Shown here one piece after another: positions 1-6,389 of a stretch of DNA of 6,389 nucleotides. The stretch is from Comamonadaceae bacterium. Its GTDB lineage: Bacteria; Pseudomonadota; Gammaproteobacteria; Burkholderiales; Burkholderiaceae_C. The notes under the pieces were generated by a model that was given only the letters and a program-made list of their open reading frames with translations, was not told the origin of the DNA and made no database searches. Within the stretch, counting starts at the first letter, position 1; each line of letters starts with the position of its first letter. Made by a program: the position numbers and the translations under genes. Location of the stretch: assembly GCA_947460065.1 (NCBI GenBank), contig CANHGF010000153.1:1-6389 (forward strand), read 5' to 3'.

Positions 1-1145
1 AGTGGCTCCTGGGTGAGGAATTGCCCGTCCTGCCAGATCCAGTGCGTGTCGATGGCCGTGACCCGGCCGGGCGCGGCTGCCGCGCAGTGGGTAAACATGG
101 CCAGCGACACGTCAAAGTGGTTGTTCGAATGCGAGCCCCATGTCAGGCCGTGCATCTGACACAGCTGGGCCACCCGCACCGAGCCCTGCAGGGTCCAGAA
201 GTGCGGGTCGGCCAGAGGGATGTCGACGGACTGCAGCGCGATGCTGTGCGCCATTTCACGCCAGTCGGTGGCCACCATATTGGTGGCTGTCGGTAGGCCC
301 GTGGCCCGGCGGAACTCGGCCATCACCTCGCGGCCGGAATACACGCCTTCGGCGCCGCAGGGGTCTTCGGCATAGGCCAGGATGCCGTGCATGCCCTGCA
401 TCAGGCGCACCGCGTCCTTGAGAAGCCAGCCGCCGTTAGGGTCCAGCGTGACCCGGCCCTGGGGAAAGCGCTCGTGCAGCGCGCGTATCGCCTCGACCTC
501 TTCTTCGCCGCGCAGCACGCCGCCCTTGAGCTTGAAGTCCTCAAAGCCGTAGCGCGCCTGCGCCGCCTCGGCCAGGCGCACCACGGCCTCCGGCGTGAGC
601 GCCTCTTCGTGGCGCAGTCGCAGCCAGTCGTCGCTGGCGCCCGGCTCGCTGCGGTAGGCCAGGTCGGTTTTTTTACGGTCGCCCACGTAAAAGAGGTAGC
701 CCAGCATCTGCACCTTGTCGCGCTGCTGGCCTTCACCAAGCAGCGCGCAGACCGGCACGCCCAGGTGCTGTCCCAGCAGGTCCAGCAGCGCGCTTTCCAC
801 CGCGGTGACCGCGTGGATGGCGATGCGCAGGTCAAAGGTCTGCTGGCCGCGGCCGCCGCTGTCGCGGTCGGCAAAGCGCTGGCGCATTGCGTTGAGCAGG
901 GCGTTGTAGTTGCCAATTGGCTGACCTTCGATCAACGCGCGCGCGTCTTCCAAGGTCTGGCGGATCTTCTCGCCGCCGGGCACCTCACCCACGCCGGTGT
1001 GGCCGGCCGAGTCGGTGATCACCACCAGGTTGCGGGTGAAAAACGGGCCGTGGGCGCCGCTCAGGTTGAGCAGCATGCCGTCGTGGCCGGCCACCGGGAT
1101 GACCTGCATCTGGCGGACCACGGGGGTGTGGGGGGCAGTGTTCAT
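1..1145 (-). CDS. gudD: Glucarate dehydratase (enolase superfamily), 3' end beyond the window
   Basis: This enzyme (EC 4.2.1.40) dehydrates D-glucarate, and in many homologues L-idarate, to 5-dehydro-4-deoxy-D-glucarate in the cytoplasm. My translation of the reverse strand gives 381 codons from ATG at 1145 and closely follows E. coli GudD from its N-terminus ([27 protein letters not shown]). The active-site residues fall at the same numbers as in the E. coli enzyme: K205 and K207 in FKLKGG, metal ligands D235 (LDPNGG), E260 and E266 (AEDPCGAE), N289, D313 (LADPHFW) and H339 (GSHSNNHFD). E. coli GudD has about 446 residues, so roughly 65 C-terminal residues lie left of the window. The ATG is supported by the alignment, although its ribosome site is poor. 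It lies 69 bp downstream of the GntR gene on the same strand, so co-transcription is plausible. No frameshift or missing key residue is seen. Confidence 0.96.
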   Translation of the reverse strand, partial: MNTAPHTPVVRQMQVIPVAGHDGMLLNLSGAHGPFFTRNLVVITDSAGHTGVGEVPGGEKIRQTLEDARALIEGQPIGNYNALLNAMRQRFADRDSGGRGQQTFDLRIAIHAVTAVESALLDLLGQHLGVPVCALLGEGQQRDKVQMLGYLFYVGDRKKTDLAYRSEPGASDDWLRLRHEEALTPEAVVRLAEAAQARYGFEDFKLKGGVLRGEEEVEAIRALHERFPQGRVTLDPNGGWLLKDAVRLMQGMHGILAYAEDPCGAEGVYSGREVMAEFRRATGLPTATNMVATDWREMAHSIALQSVDIPLADPHFWTLQGSVRVAQLCQMHGLTWGSHSNNHFDVSLAMFTHCAAAAPGRVTAIDTHWIWQDGQFLTQEP

Positions 1146-1214
1146 GGCTCTAATGATAAGACATCGTACAACTAGTTGCCATGGGCTTAACCCCGCACGG
1201 CCCGGCGCTGGACA
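1146..1214 (-). promoter_or_regulatory. Spacer between GntR gene and gudD, with a 10-bp palindrome
   Basis: This 69-bp spacer could hold a separate gudD promoter or operator. It contains a perfect 10-bp palindrome, CAACTAGTTG, at 1169-1178. An 8-bp word, TGATAAGA, at 1154-1161 recurs at 2008-2015 beside the operator in the divergent region. On the minus strand TATCAT (1158-1153) resembles a -10 box, but the matching -35 (TGGCAA, 1181-1176) is weak and the implied transcript would start almost at the gudD ATG. No terminator-like hairpin with a T-run separates the two genes, so read-through from the regulator gene is the simpler model. The regulatory role is inferred. Confidence 0.35.
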
Positions 1215-1943
1215 TTAGCCCTGACCCGCCTCTCCGCGCCGTAGGCGGTCGCGGCTGTTAGACAGATGGGTGCGCATGGCCGCCCGGGCGGCCTCCACAT
1301 CCTGCTCCGCGACAGCGTTGTAAATGCTCTCATGCTCCAGATTCACCCGCCGCAGATAGGCCTGGCGTTCGGCCGACAGCGGCGCCGGGTTTTCCAGGCG
1401 GGCGCGCGGGATCACACCCAGGCCTAAGGACTTCATCAGGTCGGTGAAGTGGGTGTTCTGGGTGGCACGGGCCACCTCGCTGTGAAAACGATAGTCAGCA
1501 CTTACTGCGTCTCTACCCGCTTCCACTGCTTGAGAAAACTCATCGAGGGCCAGGCGCATTTCGGCCAGATTCTCACTCTGACGGCGGGCTGCGGCCAGGG
1601 CGGCAGCTTCGGTTTCGACGCTGATGCGAAACTCCAACAGGGCGATGACTTCGCGCAAGGTGCCCAGCTGGTCGGGGCTGACGCGAAAGGGCGGGCTGTC
1701 GTCGGGCAGGCGCACAAAGGTGCCCACGCCGTGCCGTGTCTCGACCAGGCCGCCGGCCTGCAAGCGCGAAAGCGCCTCGCGCACCACGGTGCGGCTGACG
1801 CCGAAGCGCTCCATGATCGCCGCCTCAGTAGGCAGCTTCTGGCCCGCTGGCCAGTGGCCCTGCCCAATTTCAGTGCCGAGCGTGTCCACCAGGTCCAGGG
1901 CCAGGTTGCGAGGCTTGCGGCGAAGTGGAAGGTTGGAGTTCAC
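1215..1943 (-). CDS. GntR-family (FadR/FCD subgroup) transcriptional regulator
   Basis: This is a DNA-binding regulator, most likely the ligand-responsive repressor of the surrounding sugar-acid genes. From GTG at 1943 it has 242 residues, the usual size for the FadR subgroup. A winged helix-turn-helix spans about residues 12-79 (GHWPAGQKLPTEAAIMERFGVSRTVVREAL in essence, with wing GLVETRHGVGTFV). A helical FCD ligand domain follows, about 95-235. D150 and H154 (ADYRFH), H204 (LEHES) and H226 (MRTHL) match the four metal ligands of FCD domains in type and spacing. The frame is open to a TTG at 2006, but that codon lies inside the operator palindrome and has no ribosome site. The GTG also gives a more typical N-terminus; its own ribosome site is weak, so the start is uncertain. 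The gene diverges from the lactonase gene and sits upstream of gudD, the classic place for a local regulator. The ligand is unknown; an aldarate or its dehydration product is a reasonable guess. Confidence 0.9.
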   Translation of the reverse strand: MNSNLPLRRKPRNLALDLVDTLGTEIGQGHWPAGQKLPTEAAIMERFGVSRTVVREALSRLQAGGLVETRHGVGTFVRLPDDSPPFRVSPDQLGTLREVIALLEFRISVETEAAALAAARRQSENLAEMRLALDEFSQAVEAGRDAVSADYRFHSEVARATQNTHFTDLMKSLGLGVIPRARLENPAPLSAERQAYLRRVNLEHESIYNAVAEQDVEAARAAMRTHLSNSRDRLRRGEAGQG

Positions 1944-1994
1944 TGGGGAAAACCCGTGCCACCGGCGTCTCTGCTTGGGCAATAATTGGATCTT

Positions 1995-2007
1995 GTTGTC
2001 TGACAAC
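1995..2007. promoter_or_regulatory. Probable GntR/FadR-family operator (GTTGTC-T-GACAAC)
   Basis: The site is an inverted repeat with perfect 6-bp arms around a single central base. Its core, TTGTCTGACAA, has the short-arm, odd-centre form typical of operators bound by FadR-subgroup GntR regulators. It lies in the divergent region between the GntR gene and the lactonase gene, so one bound dimer could repress both directions. On the minus strand a candidate promoter TTGTGG (2040-2035), 17-bp spacer, TATCTT (2017-2012) would start transcription near 2005, inside the operator, as expected for autorepression. The promoter match is only moderate. Binding by the neighbouring regulator is inferred. 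Confidence 0.65.
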
Positions 2008-2064
2008 TGATAAGATAACCAAAATTTCTGTCCTCCACAAGCCCTGATTGCCCGAATCTTTGCG

Positions 2065-2976
2065 ATGAGTTCCTTTCAAGTCATTGCCGTAGGCCCCGAC
2101 CGTGTGGGCGAGTCCCCGGTTTGGGACGTGCGCCTACAGGCCTTGTGGTGGGTCGACATTGAGTCGCGCCGGGTGCGCCGCTGGAGCCAGTCCTGCGGGC
2201 AACTCATGGCCTGGAGCCTGCCTGAGCGCGTCGGCTGCATCGCGCTGGCTGAAGACGGCCGGGTGATCGCCGCCATGGAAACGCGCATCAGCGCGGCCCG
2301 CCTGGGCGAGGACGGCAGCGTCGATCTGGAAGACTTGGCCCTGGCGACCTTCCCCGCCGACGGCATCCGCTTTAACGATGGCCGCTGTGACGCCAGCGGC
2401 CGTTTGTGGGTGGGCACCATGCTGATGGAGCAGTCGCAGAACCGGGCTTTGGGCGGCATGTACTGCCTGGACGAGCGCGGCCTGACCGGCCCGCATGTTG
2501 AGGGCCTGTACACCTCCAACGGCTCGGGCTTCAGCCCGGATGGCAAGACGTTTTACCTGTCGGACTCACATCCTCTGTCGCAGCAAATCTGGGCTTTTGA
2601 CTTTGATGTGGAGCGCGGCGAGCTTTCGGCCCGCCGGTCATTCCTGGACATGCGCCAGATGGCGGGCCGCCCCGACGGCGCAGCGGTCGACAGCCAGGGC
2701 AATTACTGGATCTGCGCCAACGATGCAAGCCAGGTCGACTGCATCTCGCCCCAGGGGCAGCTGCTGCGCACCGCGCCTGTGCCCTTTCCCAAGCCGGCGA
2801 TGTGCTGCTTCGGCGGCTCTGACCTGGGCACCCTGTTTGTGACCTCCATCGTCCCGGGCGATAGCAAGCTCGATCCGCAGGGCCTGAGCGGCTCTGTGGT
2901 GGCTCTGCGCCCCGGCGCGACCGGCCTGCCCGAGCCACGCTTTTCAAGGTTTCCCAGGATGGCCCACAGCAGCTAG
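2065..2976 (+). CDS. SMP-30/gluconolactonase-family lactonase, probably for an aldarolactone or sugar lactone
   Basis: The 303-residue product is a six-bladed beta-propeller metal-dependent lactonase of the SMP-30/Gnl/LRE family, predicted to be cytoplasmic (no signal peptide). Family marks are the opening RVGESPVWD with metal ligand E16, IRFNDG with substrate-contact residues R102 and N104, [11 protein letters not shown] with N152, and GRPDGAAVD with D204. These correspond to E18, N103, N154 and D204 of human SMP-30. Between aldarate dehydratase genes, its likely job is to open glucaro- or galactarolactone made by uronate dehydrogenase. D-gluconolactone or L-arabinolactone hydrolysis is the alternative, since the family does not fix substrate. 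The ATG at 2065 lies just before the conserved N-terminus but has no clear Shine-Dalgarno sequence. The C-terminal tail after EPRF (about ten residues, ending MAHSS) looks nonconserved. It is the first gene of the rightward set. Confidence 0.88.
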   Translation: MSSFQVIAVGPDRVGESPVWDVRLQALWWVDIESRRVRRWSQSCGQLMAWSLPERVGCIALAEDGRVIAAMETRISAARLGEDGSVDLEDLALATFPADGIRFNDGRCDASGRLWVGTMLMEQSQNRALGGMYCLDERGLTGPHVEGLYTSNGSGFSPDGKTFYLSDSHPLSQQIWAFDFDVERGELSARRSFLDMRQMAGRPDGAAVDSQGNYWICANDASQVDCISPQGQLLRTAPVPFPKPAMCCFGGSDLGTLFVTSIVPGDSKLDPQGLSGSVVALRPGATGLPEPRFSRFPRMAHSS

Positions 2977-3015
2977 CCGCGGCACAGTCGGCAAAACACG
3001 TTTTTCAACCCCCAC

Positions 3016-3020
3016 AGGAG
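3016..3020 (+). promoter_or_regulatory. Ribosome binding site of dctP (AGGAG)
   Basis: AGGAG sits five bases before the ATG at 3026. It is the strongest ribosome site for any gene start in the window and fits the high output usually needed for a periplasmic binding protein. It fixes the dctP start, which is immediately followed by a signal peptide. Confidence 0.8.
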
Positions 3021-3025
3021 ACACC

Positions 3026-3991
3026 ATGAAACTCAAGACCTCCCTGATGGCTGCAGCAGCAGCCCTGGCCTGCCTGTCCGTGCAGGCCACCGAGTTCCGC
3101 TCGGCCGACATCCACAACGCCGACGACTACCCCACTGTGGTGGCGGTCAAGCACATGAGCACCGTGCTTGAAAAGGCCAGCGGTGGCAAGCACAAGGTCA
3201 AGGTCTTCAATAAAGGCGCGCTCGGCAGCGAGAAGGAGACGATTGACCAGGTCAAAATTGGCGCGCTCGATATGGTGCGGGTCAATGTGGCGCCGATGAA
3301 CGGCGTCTGCCCCATGACCATGGTGCCCACCATGCCGTTTTTGTTCCGTTCGGTGGATCACATGCGCAAGGCACTCGATGGCCCGATCGGCGACGAGATC
3401 CTCAAGTCCTGTGAGTCGGTCGGCTATGTGGGCCTGGCCTTTTACGATTCGGGCGCTCGTTCCATCTATGCCAAGAAGGCGGTCAAGACCGTGGCCGACA
3501 CCAAGGGCATGAAGATTCGCGTGCAGCAATCGGACCTGTGGGTGGCCCTGATGGGCGCGATGGGTGCGAACGCCACGCCTATGGCCTATGGTGAGGTCTA
3601 CACCGGCCTGAAGACGGGCCTGATCGACGCTGCCGAAAACAACTTCCCCTCGTACGACACCGCCAAGCACTTTGAGGCCGCCACCGTCTATTCCAAGACC
3701 GAGCATTCGATGGCCCCCGAGATTCTGGTGTTCTCCAAAGTCGTCTGGGACAAGTTGCCCAAGGCCGAGCAGGACATGATTCGCGCCGCCGCCAAGGATT
3801 CGGTCAAGGTGCAGCGCGCCGCCTGGGACGACCAGGAAGGCAAGTCGCTGGCGCGCATGAAGGCCGCCGGCGTGCAGATCGTCGATGTCGACAAAAAATC
3901 CTTCCAGTCCGTCATGGCGCCGGTCTACGACAAGTTCATGACCACGCCCGACATGAAGCGTCTGGTCAAGGCGATCCAGGACATCAAGTAA
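3026..3991 (+). CDS. dctP: TRAP transporter substrate-binding protein, DctP family, probably for a sugar acid
   Basis: This is the periplasmic solute receptor of a TRAP transporter and hands its ligand to the DctQ/DctM membrane pair encoded next. The 321-residue product has a Sec signal peptide (MKLKTSL, alanine-rich core, likely cut after SVQA at residue 21). DctP-type features follow: [30 protein letters not shown] (about 54-83), the region around [10 protein letters not shown] with the near-invariant carboxylate-binding arginine at R165, [20 protein letters not shown] (about 187-206) and the helical C-terminal region. Length is normal for the family. The genes on both sides encode enzymes for aldarates, and DctP proteins of known hexuronate specificity occur in Polaromonas. 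D-glucuronate, D-galacturonate or an aldarate are therefore the likely ligands. Specificity is inferred from context, not from the binding pocket. Confidence 0.93.
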   Translation: MKLKTSLMAAAAALACLSVQATEFRSADIHNADDYPTVVAVKHMSTVLEKASGGKHKVKVFNKGALGSEKETIDQVKIGALDMVRVNVAPMNGVCPMTMVPTMPFLFRSVDHMRKALDGPIGDEILKSCESVGYVGLAFYDSGARSIYAKKAVKTVADTKGMKIRVQQSDLWVALMGAMGANATPMAYGEVYTGLKTGLIDAAENNFPSYDTAKHFEAATVYSKTEHSMAPEILVFSKVVWDKLPKAEQDMIRAAAKDSVKVQRAAWDDQEGKSLARMKAAGVQIVDVDKKSFQSVMAPVYDKFMTTPDMKRLVKAIQDIK

Positions 3992-4006
3992 GCCCGCCTG
4001 TGCCTC

Positions 4007-4035
4007 AGTCCGGCGTGACACGAGCGCGCCGGACT
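4007..4035 (+). promoter_or_regulatory. Intercistronic stem-loop between dctP and dctQ
   Basis: AGTCCGGCG (4007-4015) pairs perfectly with CGCCGGACT (4027-4035) around an 11-base loop, giving a 9-bp, GC-rich stem. No T-run follows, so it is not a standard intrinsic terminator. A hairpin just after the binding-protein gene often protects that part of the mRNA from 3' decay or limits read-through, so that the receptor is made in excess over the membrane subunits. The structure is seen in the sequence; the function is inferred. Confidence 0.7.
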
Positions 4036-4051
4036 CTCCATTGAGTTGTTC

Positions 4052-4540
4052 ATGCTGACCAAGTTCTGTGCCACTGTCGCCAAGCTGTGCCTGATGCTGG
4101 CCGTCGCACTGCTGATCATCTTGATCCTGTGCGTGCAGTGGCAGGTGTTTGGCCGCTATGTGCTCAATGACACGCCCACCTGGGCCGAGAACCTGGCGCT
4201 GCTGCTGGTGCTCTTCGTGACCGCATTTGGCGTGGCCGTCGGCGTGCGCGATGCCGGCCACATCGGGCTGGAGTCACTGGTGGTGCTGCTGCCCGAAAAA
4301 TGGCAGCGGCGCATTGAGTTTCTGATCCACGGTCTGGTCGGCCTGTTCGGCGCACTCATGGTCAAAGGCGGCTGGCTCTGGGCCAACGCCAAATGGGGTG
4401 AGAAAAAGCCCATGCTGCCGGTGCCCGACGGCATTGACTATGTGCCCATCATCATTGCCGGTGCGCTGATCGTGCTGTTTTCCATCGAGCATCTCGTGGC
4501 ATTGGCACGCGGTCAGGAAGTGGTGCCGGCATGGAACTGA
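4052..4540 (+). CDS. dctQ: TRAP transporter small membrane subunit, DctQ family
   Basis: This is the small integral membrane subunit of the TRAP transporter, which pairs with DctM. From ATG at 4052 it has 162 residues. Four hydrophobic segments are visible at about 8-30, 46-66, 88-110 and 129-150. The DctQ signature lies after the first: WQVFGRYVLNDTPTWAENLA (30-49), followed by GVAVGVRDAGHIGLE (60-74). An in-frame TTG at 4046 would add two residues. Neither start has a strong ribosome site; only a GAG triplet at 4043-4045 lies at a suitable distance from the ATG. The gene follows dctP after 60 bp containing a hairpin. Its end overlaps dctM by ten bases, which suggests translational coupling and equal subunit amounts. 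Confidence 0.93.
   Translation: MLTKFCATVAKLCLMLAVALLIILILCVQWQVFGRYVLNDTPTWAENLALLLVLFVTAFGVAVGVRDAGHIGLESLVVLLPEKWQRRIEFLIHGLVGLFGALMVKGGWLWANAKWGEKKPMLPVPDGIDYVPIIIAGALIVLFSIEHLVALARGQEVVPAWN
4515..4520 (+). promoter_or_regulatory. Ribosome binding site of dctM inside dctQ (AGGAAG)
   Basis: AGGAAG lies within the end of dctQ, ten bases before the dctM ATG at 4531. It supports the overlapping start, in which ATGGAACTGA holds both the dctM start and the dctQ stop codon. Confidence 0.6.
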
Positions 4541-5820
4541 CGATTCTTGCCCTGAGTTTCACGCTGCTGTTGGTGCTAGGCGTGCCGGTGGCCTTTGCCA
4601 TTGGCCTGTCGTCGGTGGCCACCATTTTGGCGGCCGGCCTGCCAGTGGCGGTGGTGTTCCAGAAGATGGTCGGCGGCATGCAGGTGTTTTCCTTCCTGGC
4701 CATTCCGTTTTTCATCTTCGCCGGCGAACTGATGCTCTACGGCGGCATTGCCGAGCGCATCATCCGCTTTGCCAACAGCCTGGTCGGTCATGTGCGAGGC
4801 GGCCTGGGCATGAGCAATGTGTTGGGTTGCACCATCTTCGGCGGCGTGGCCGGCTCACCCATGGCTGACGTATCGGCCATCGGCTCGGTGATGATCCCGT
4901 TGATGAAGAAGGAAGGCTACGACACCGACTATGCGGTCAACGTGACCACCCATGCATCGCTGGTGGGCGCCATCATGCCGACCTCGCACAACATGATCAT
5001 CTTCACCCTGGCCACCGCGGGTATCGCCTCGGTCAGCATGCTGGGGCTGATCCTGGCCGGGCTGGTGCCGGCCATCATCTTGACGCTGTGCAATCTGGCG
5101 GCGGCCTATTACGTGGCGGTCAAGCGCGGCTACCCGACCCACGGCAAGTTCCCGGGCTGGGCCATGGTGCTCACCGCCTTTTTGGCGGCTTTGCCGGGAT
5201 TGTTCGTGGTGGTCATCATCCTGGGCGGCATCCTCTCGGGCGCGTTCACCGCTACCGAGTCGGCCTCGATTGCTGTGGCCTGGGCCTTGTTTATCACCGC
5301 CGTGGTCTACCGCACACTGACTTGGACGAACTTTCTCAAGGCCTGCGCCAAGGCCTGCAAGACCACCGGCGTGGTTCTGCTGCTGATTGGCATCTCCAGC
5401 GCCTTTGGCTACTTCCTGGCGCTCTACGAGGTGCCGCAAAAAACCGGCGAGCTGATGAAGCTGGTGAGCGACAGCCCCTGGATCATTTTCCTGATGATCA
5501 ATGTGCTGCTGTTCATCCTGGGCACTTTTTTGGACATGGCCGCGACCATCCTGATTTGCACTCCCATCTTCATGCCGATCGCGATGCAGTACGGCATGGA
5601 CCCGCTGCAGTTCGGCATCCTGATGCTGATCAACTGCGCCCTGGGCCTGAACACCCCGCCAGTCGGCACGGTGCAGTTCGTCGGCTGCGCCATAGGCGGA
5701 ATTTCAGTCGGGCAAGTGATGCGCACCATCTTGCCGTTTTACAGCGCGCTGGGCATGACGCTGCTGGCCGTCACCTATGTACCGGCCTTCTCGCTGTGGC
5801 TGCCGGGCCTGCTCAAGTAA
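4531..5820 (+). CDS. dctM: TRAP transporter large membrane subunit, DctM family
   Basis: This is the large subunit that forms the ion-coupled translocation path (usually sodium-driven) for ligand delivered by DctP. The 429-residue length is normal for the family, and hydrophobic segments run throughout. Family marks include SFLAIPFFIFAGELM (about 54-68), GGLGMSNVLGCTIFGGVAGS (90-109) leading to the reentrant-hairpin region MADVSAIGSVMIPLM (111-125), GAFTATESA (238-246) and the second reentrant region LGLNTPPVGT (371-380). The stretch after MKKEGYD reads HASLVGAIMPTSHNM, where many DctM proteins have an SS-IGPIIPPS type sequence. This marks a subfamily, perhaps the one serving sugar acids. The gene overlaps dctQ by ten bases. 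Its stop is followed 13 bases later by the likely garD start. Confidence 0.96.
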   Translation: MELTILALSFTLLLVLGVPVAFAIGLSSVATILAAGLPVAVVFQKMVGGMQVFSFLAIPFFIFAGELMLYGGIAERIIRFANSLVGHVRGGLGMSNVLGCTIFGGVAGSPMADVSAIGSVMIPLMKKEGYDTDYAVNVTTHASLVGAIMPTSHNMIIFTLATAGIASVSMLGLILAGLVPAIILTLCNLAAAYYVAVKRGYPTHGKFPGWAMVLTAFLAALPGLFVVVIILGGILSGAFTATESASIAVAWALFITAVVYRTLTWTNFLKACAKACKTTGVVLLLIGISSAFGYFLALYEVPQKTGELMKLVSDSPWIIFLMINVLLFILGTFLDMAATILICTPIFMPIAMQYGMDPLQFGILMLINCALGLNTPPVGTVQFVGCAIGGISVGQVMRTILPFYSALGMTLLAVTYVPAFSLWLPGLLK

Positions 5821-5833
5821 GCCGCGTTTGACC

Positions 5834-6389
5834 GTGACCGAGCCGCAGCAGCCCCAGCCCCTGAACCAGCCTCTGACCCTGCGCATGCACCCGCAGGACA
5901 ACGTGGCCATCGTCGGCAATGACGGCGGCTTGCCGGCCGGCACGCTGCTGCCCGAGGGCCTGGTCGGTGCGGGCTTGGTGCTGCGCGAGAAGGTGCCGCA
6001 GGGCCACAAGCTGGCCTTGGTCGATATTGCCAGCGGCGCGCCGGTGCTGCGCTATGGTGTGGTTATCGGCTATGCGCTGCGCGACATCGCTGCTGGCAGC
6101 TGGGTGCATGAGCGGGTGTTGCAGCTGCCCTCGGCCCGGGCCCTGCAAGGCCTGCCGCTGGCCACCGCCGCTGCGCCCGCGCTCGCCCCGCTCGAGGGCC
6201 TTACCTTTGAAGGCTATGTCAATGCAGACGGCTCGGTGGGCACGCGCAATTTGCTGGCCATCAGCACCACGGTGCAGTGTGTGGCCGGCGTGGTCGGCAT
6301 CGCGGCCGAGCGCATACGGCGCGAGCTGCTGCCGCTGTACCCGCAGGTCGACGGTGTGGTCGCGCTCGAGCACAGCTATGGCTGCGGCG
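5834..6389 (+). CDS. garD: Galactarate dehydratase, 3' end beyond the window
   Basis: GarD (EC 4.2.1.42) dehydrates galactarate (mucate) to 5-dehydro-4-deoxy-D-glucarate, the same product as GudD. It belongs to the UxaA/GarD hydro-lyase family. The 185 codons present follow E. coli GarD closely: MHPQDNVAIVGNDGGLPAG, VPQGHKLALVDI and RYGVVIGYALRDIAAGSW in the N-terminal SAF-like domain (about 15-95). Next come FEGYVNADGSVGTRNLL (125-141) and VDGVVALEHSYGCG at the edge, which starts the catalytic part. The E. coli protein has about 520 residues, so about two thirds is missing to the right. Start choice is open: GTG at 5834 gives a 13-base gap after dctM, TTG at 5828 adds two residues, and ATG at 5885 would begin right at the conserved MHPQDN. 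None has a clear ribosome site. Placement after dctM suggests one operon with the transporter. Confidence 0.95.
   Translation, partial: MTEPQQPQPLNQPLTLRMHPQDNVAIVGNDGGLPAGTLLPEGLVGAGLVLREKVPQGHKLALVDIASGAPVLRYGVVIGYALRDIAAGSWVHERVLQLPSARALQGLPLATAAAPALAPLEGLTFEGYVNADGSVGTRNLLAISTTVQCVAGVVGIAAERIRRELLPLYPQVDGVVALEHSYGCG

Noticed and set aside
668..674. A run of seven T (seven A on the coding strand) inside gudD, a possible slippage or frameshift site
   Set aside because: The GudD reading continues in frame on both sides and matches the E. coli protein, so no frameshift is present. It is only a homopolymer.
387..1175. A 262-codon open frame on the plus strand opposite gudD
   Set aside because: The minus strand encodes GudD with all catalytic residues. 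The plus-strand translation resembles no family and comes from third-position GC bias.
1870..2079. Treating the full 69-codon minus-strand frame starting at 2079 as a gene
   Set aside because: Its first 19 codons overlap the start of the lactonase gene antisense and its ATG has no ribosome site. Only the shorter frame from TTG at 2022 has a plausible initiation signal, and that is listed as a finding rather than a gene.
2977..3025. Possible terminator or promoter between the lactonase gene and dctP
   Set aside because: GCCGCGGC near 2975-2982 is a self-palindrome without a loop, and the later T5 is not preceded by a stem. No promoter stands out either. It appears to be an ordinary intra-operon spacer with a good ribosome site.
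3005..4261. A 418-codon open frame on the minus strand across dctP and the start of dctQ
   Set aside because: It is antisense to a clear dctP gene, is rich in His, Gly and Gln as expected for a shadow of high-GC codons, and shows no domain. It is a product of codon bias.
4855..5439. A 194-codon minus-strand frame opposite dctM
   Set aside because: It is the antisense of a conserved membrane-protein gene, with a low-complexity His/Gln/Gly-rich product and no start context.
5088..5831. A 247-codon plus-strand frame inside dctM
   Set aside because: It is out of frame with the intact, fully recognisable DctM protein and is rich in Arg, His and Gly, typical of an off-frame reading.

Overview
The window is a carbohydrate-acid catabolism locus from a high-GC Gram-negative bacterium. 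The protein families, the DctP/DctQ/DctM transporter layout and the codon use fit a beta-proteobacterium of the Burkholderiales (Comamonadaceae-like, e.g. Polaromonas, Acidovorax or Variovorax relatives). That placement is an inference from family resemblance; no rRNA or marker gene is present.

Layout. Two genes read leftward: a 3'-truncated glucarate dehydratase gene (gudD, 1-1145) and, upstream of it, a GntR/FadR-family regulator (stop at 1215, start most likely GTG at 1943). A short divergent control region (about 1944-2064) carries a near-perfect 13-bp GntR-type operator at 1995-2007. Rightward from it run an SMP-30/gluconolactonase-family lactonase (2065-2976), a three-gene TRAP transporter (dctP 3026-3991, dctQ 4052-4540, dctM 4531-5820) and a 3'-truncated galactarate dehydratase gene (garD, from 5834 to the window edge). 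A 9-bp stem-loop lies between dctP and dctQ.

How the genes work together (inference from known pathways). The TRAP system would import a sugar acid, either a hexuronate or an aldarate. If a hexuronate is imported, a uronate dehydrogenase (not in this window) would oxidise it to an aldarolactone, which the SMP-30 protein would open to glucarate or galactarate. GudD and GarD would dehydrate these C5/C4 epimers to 5-dehydro-4-deoxy-D-glucarate, which later enzymes outside the window would take towards central metabolism. The GntR protein probably represses both divergent arms until a sugar-acid ligand binds its FCD domain.

No mobile element, CRISPR array, tRNA or rRNA gene was seen. The only gene-free stretches are short (under 130 bp). 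I found no convincing undescribed system. The most useful observations are the operator and its bearing on the regulator's start codon, the intercistronic hairpin, and the combination of a lactonase with two epimer-specific dehydratases around one transporter.
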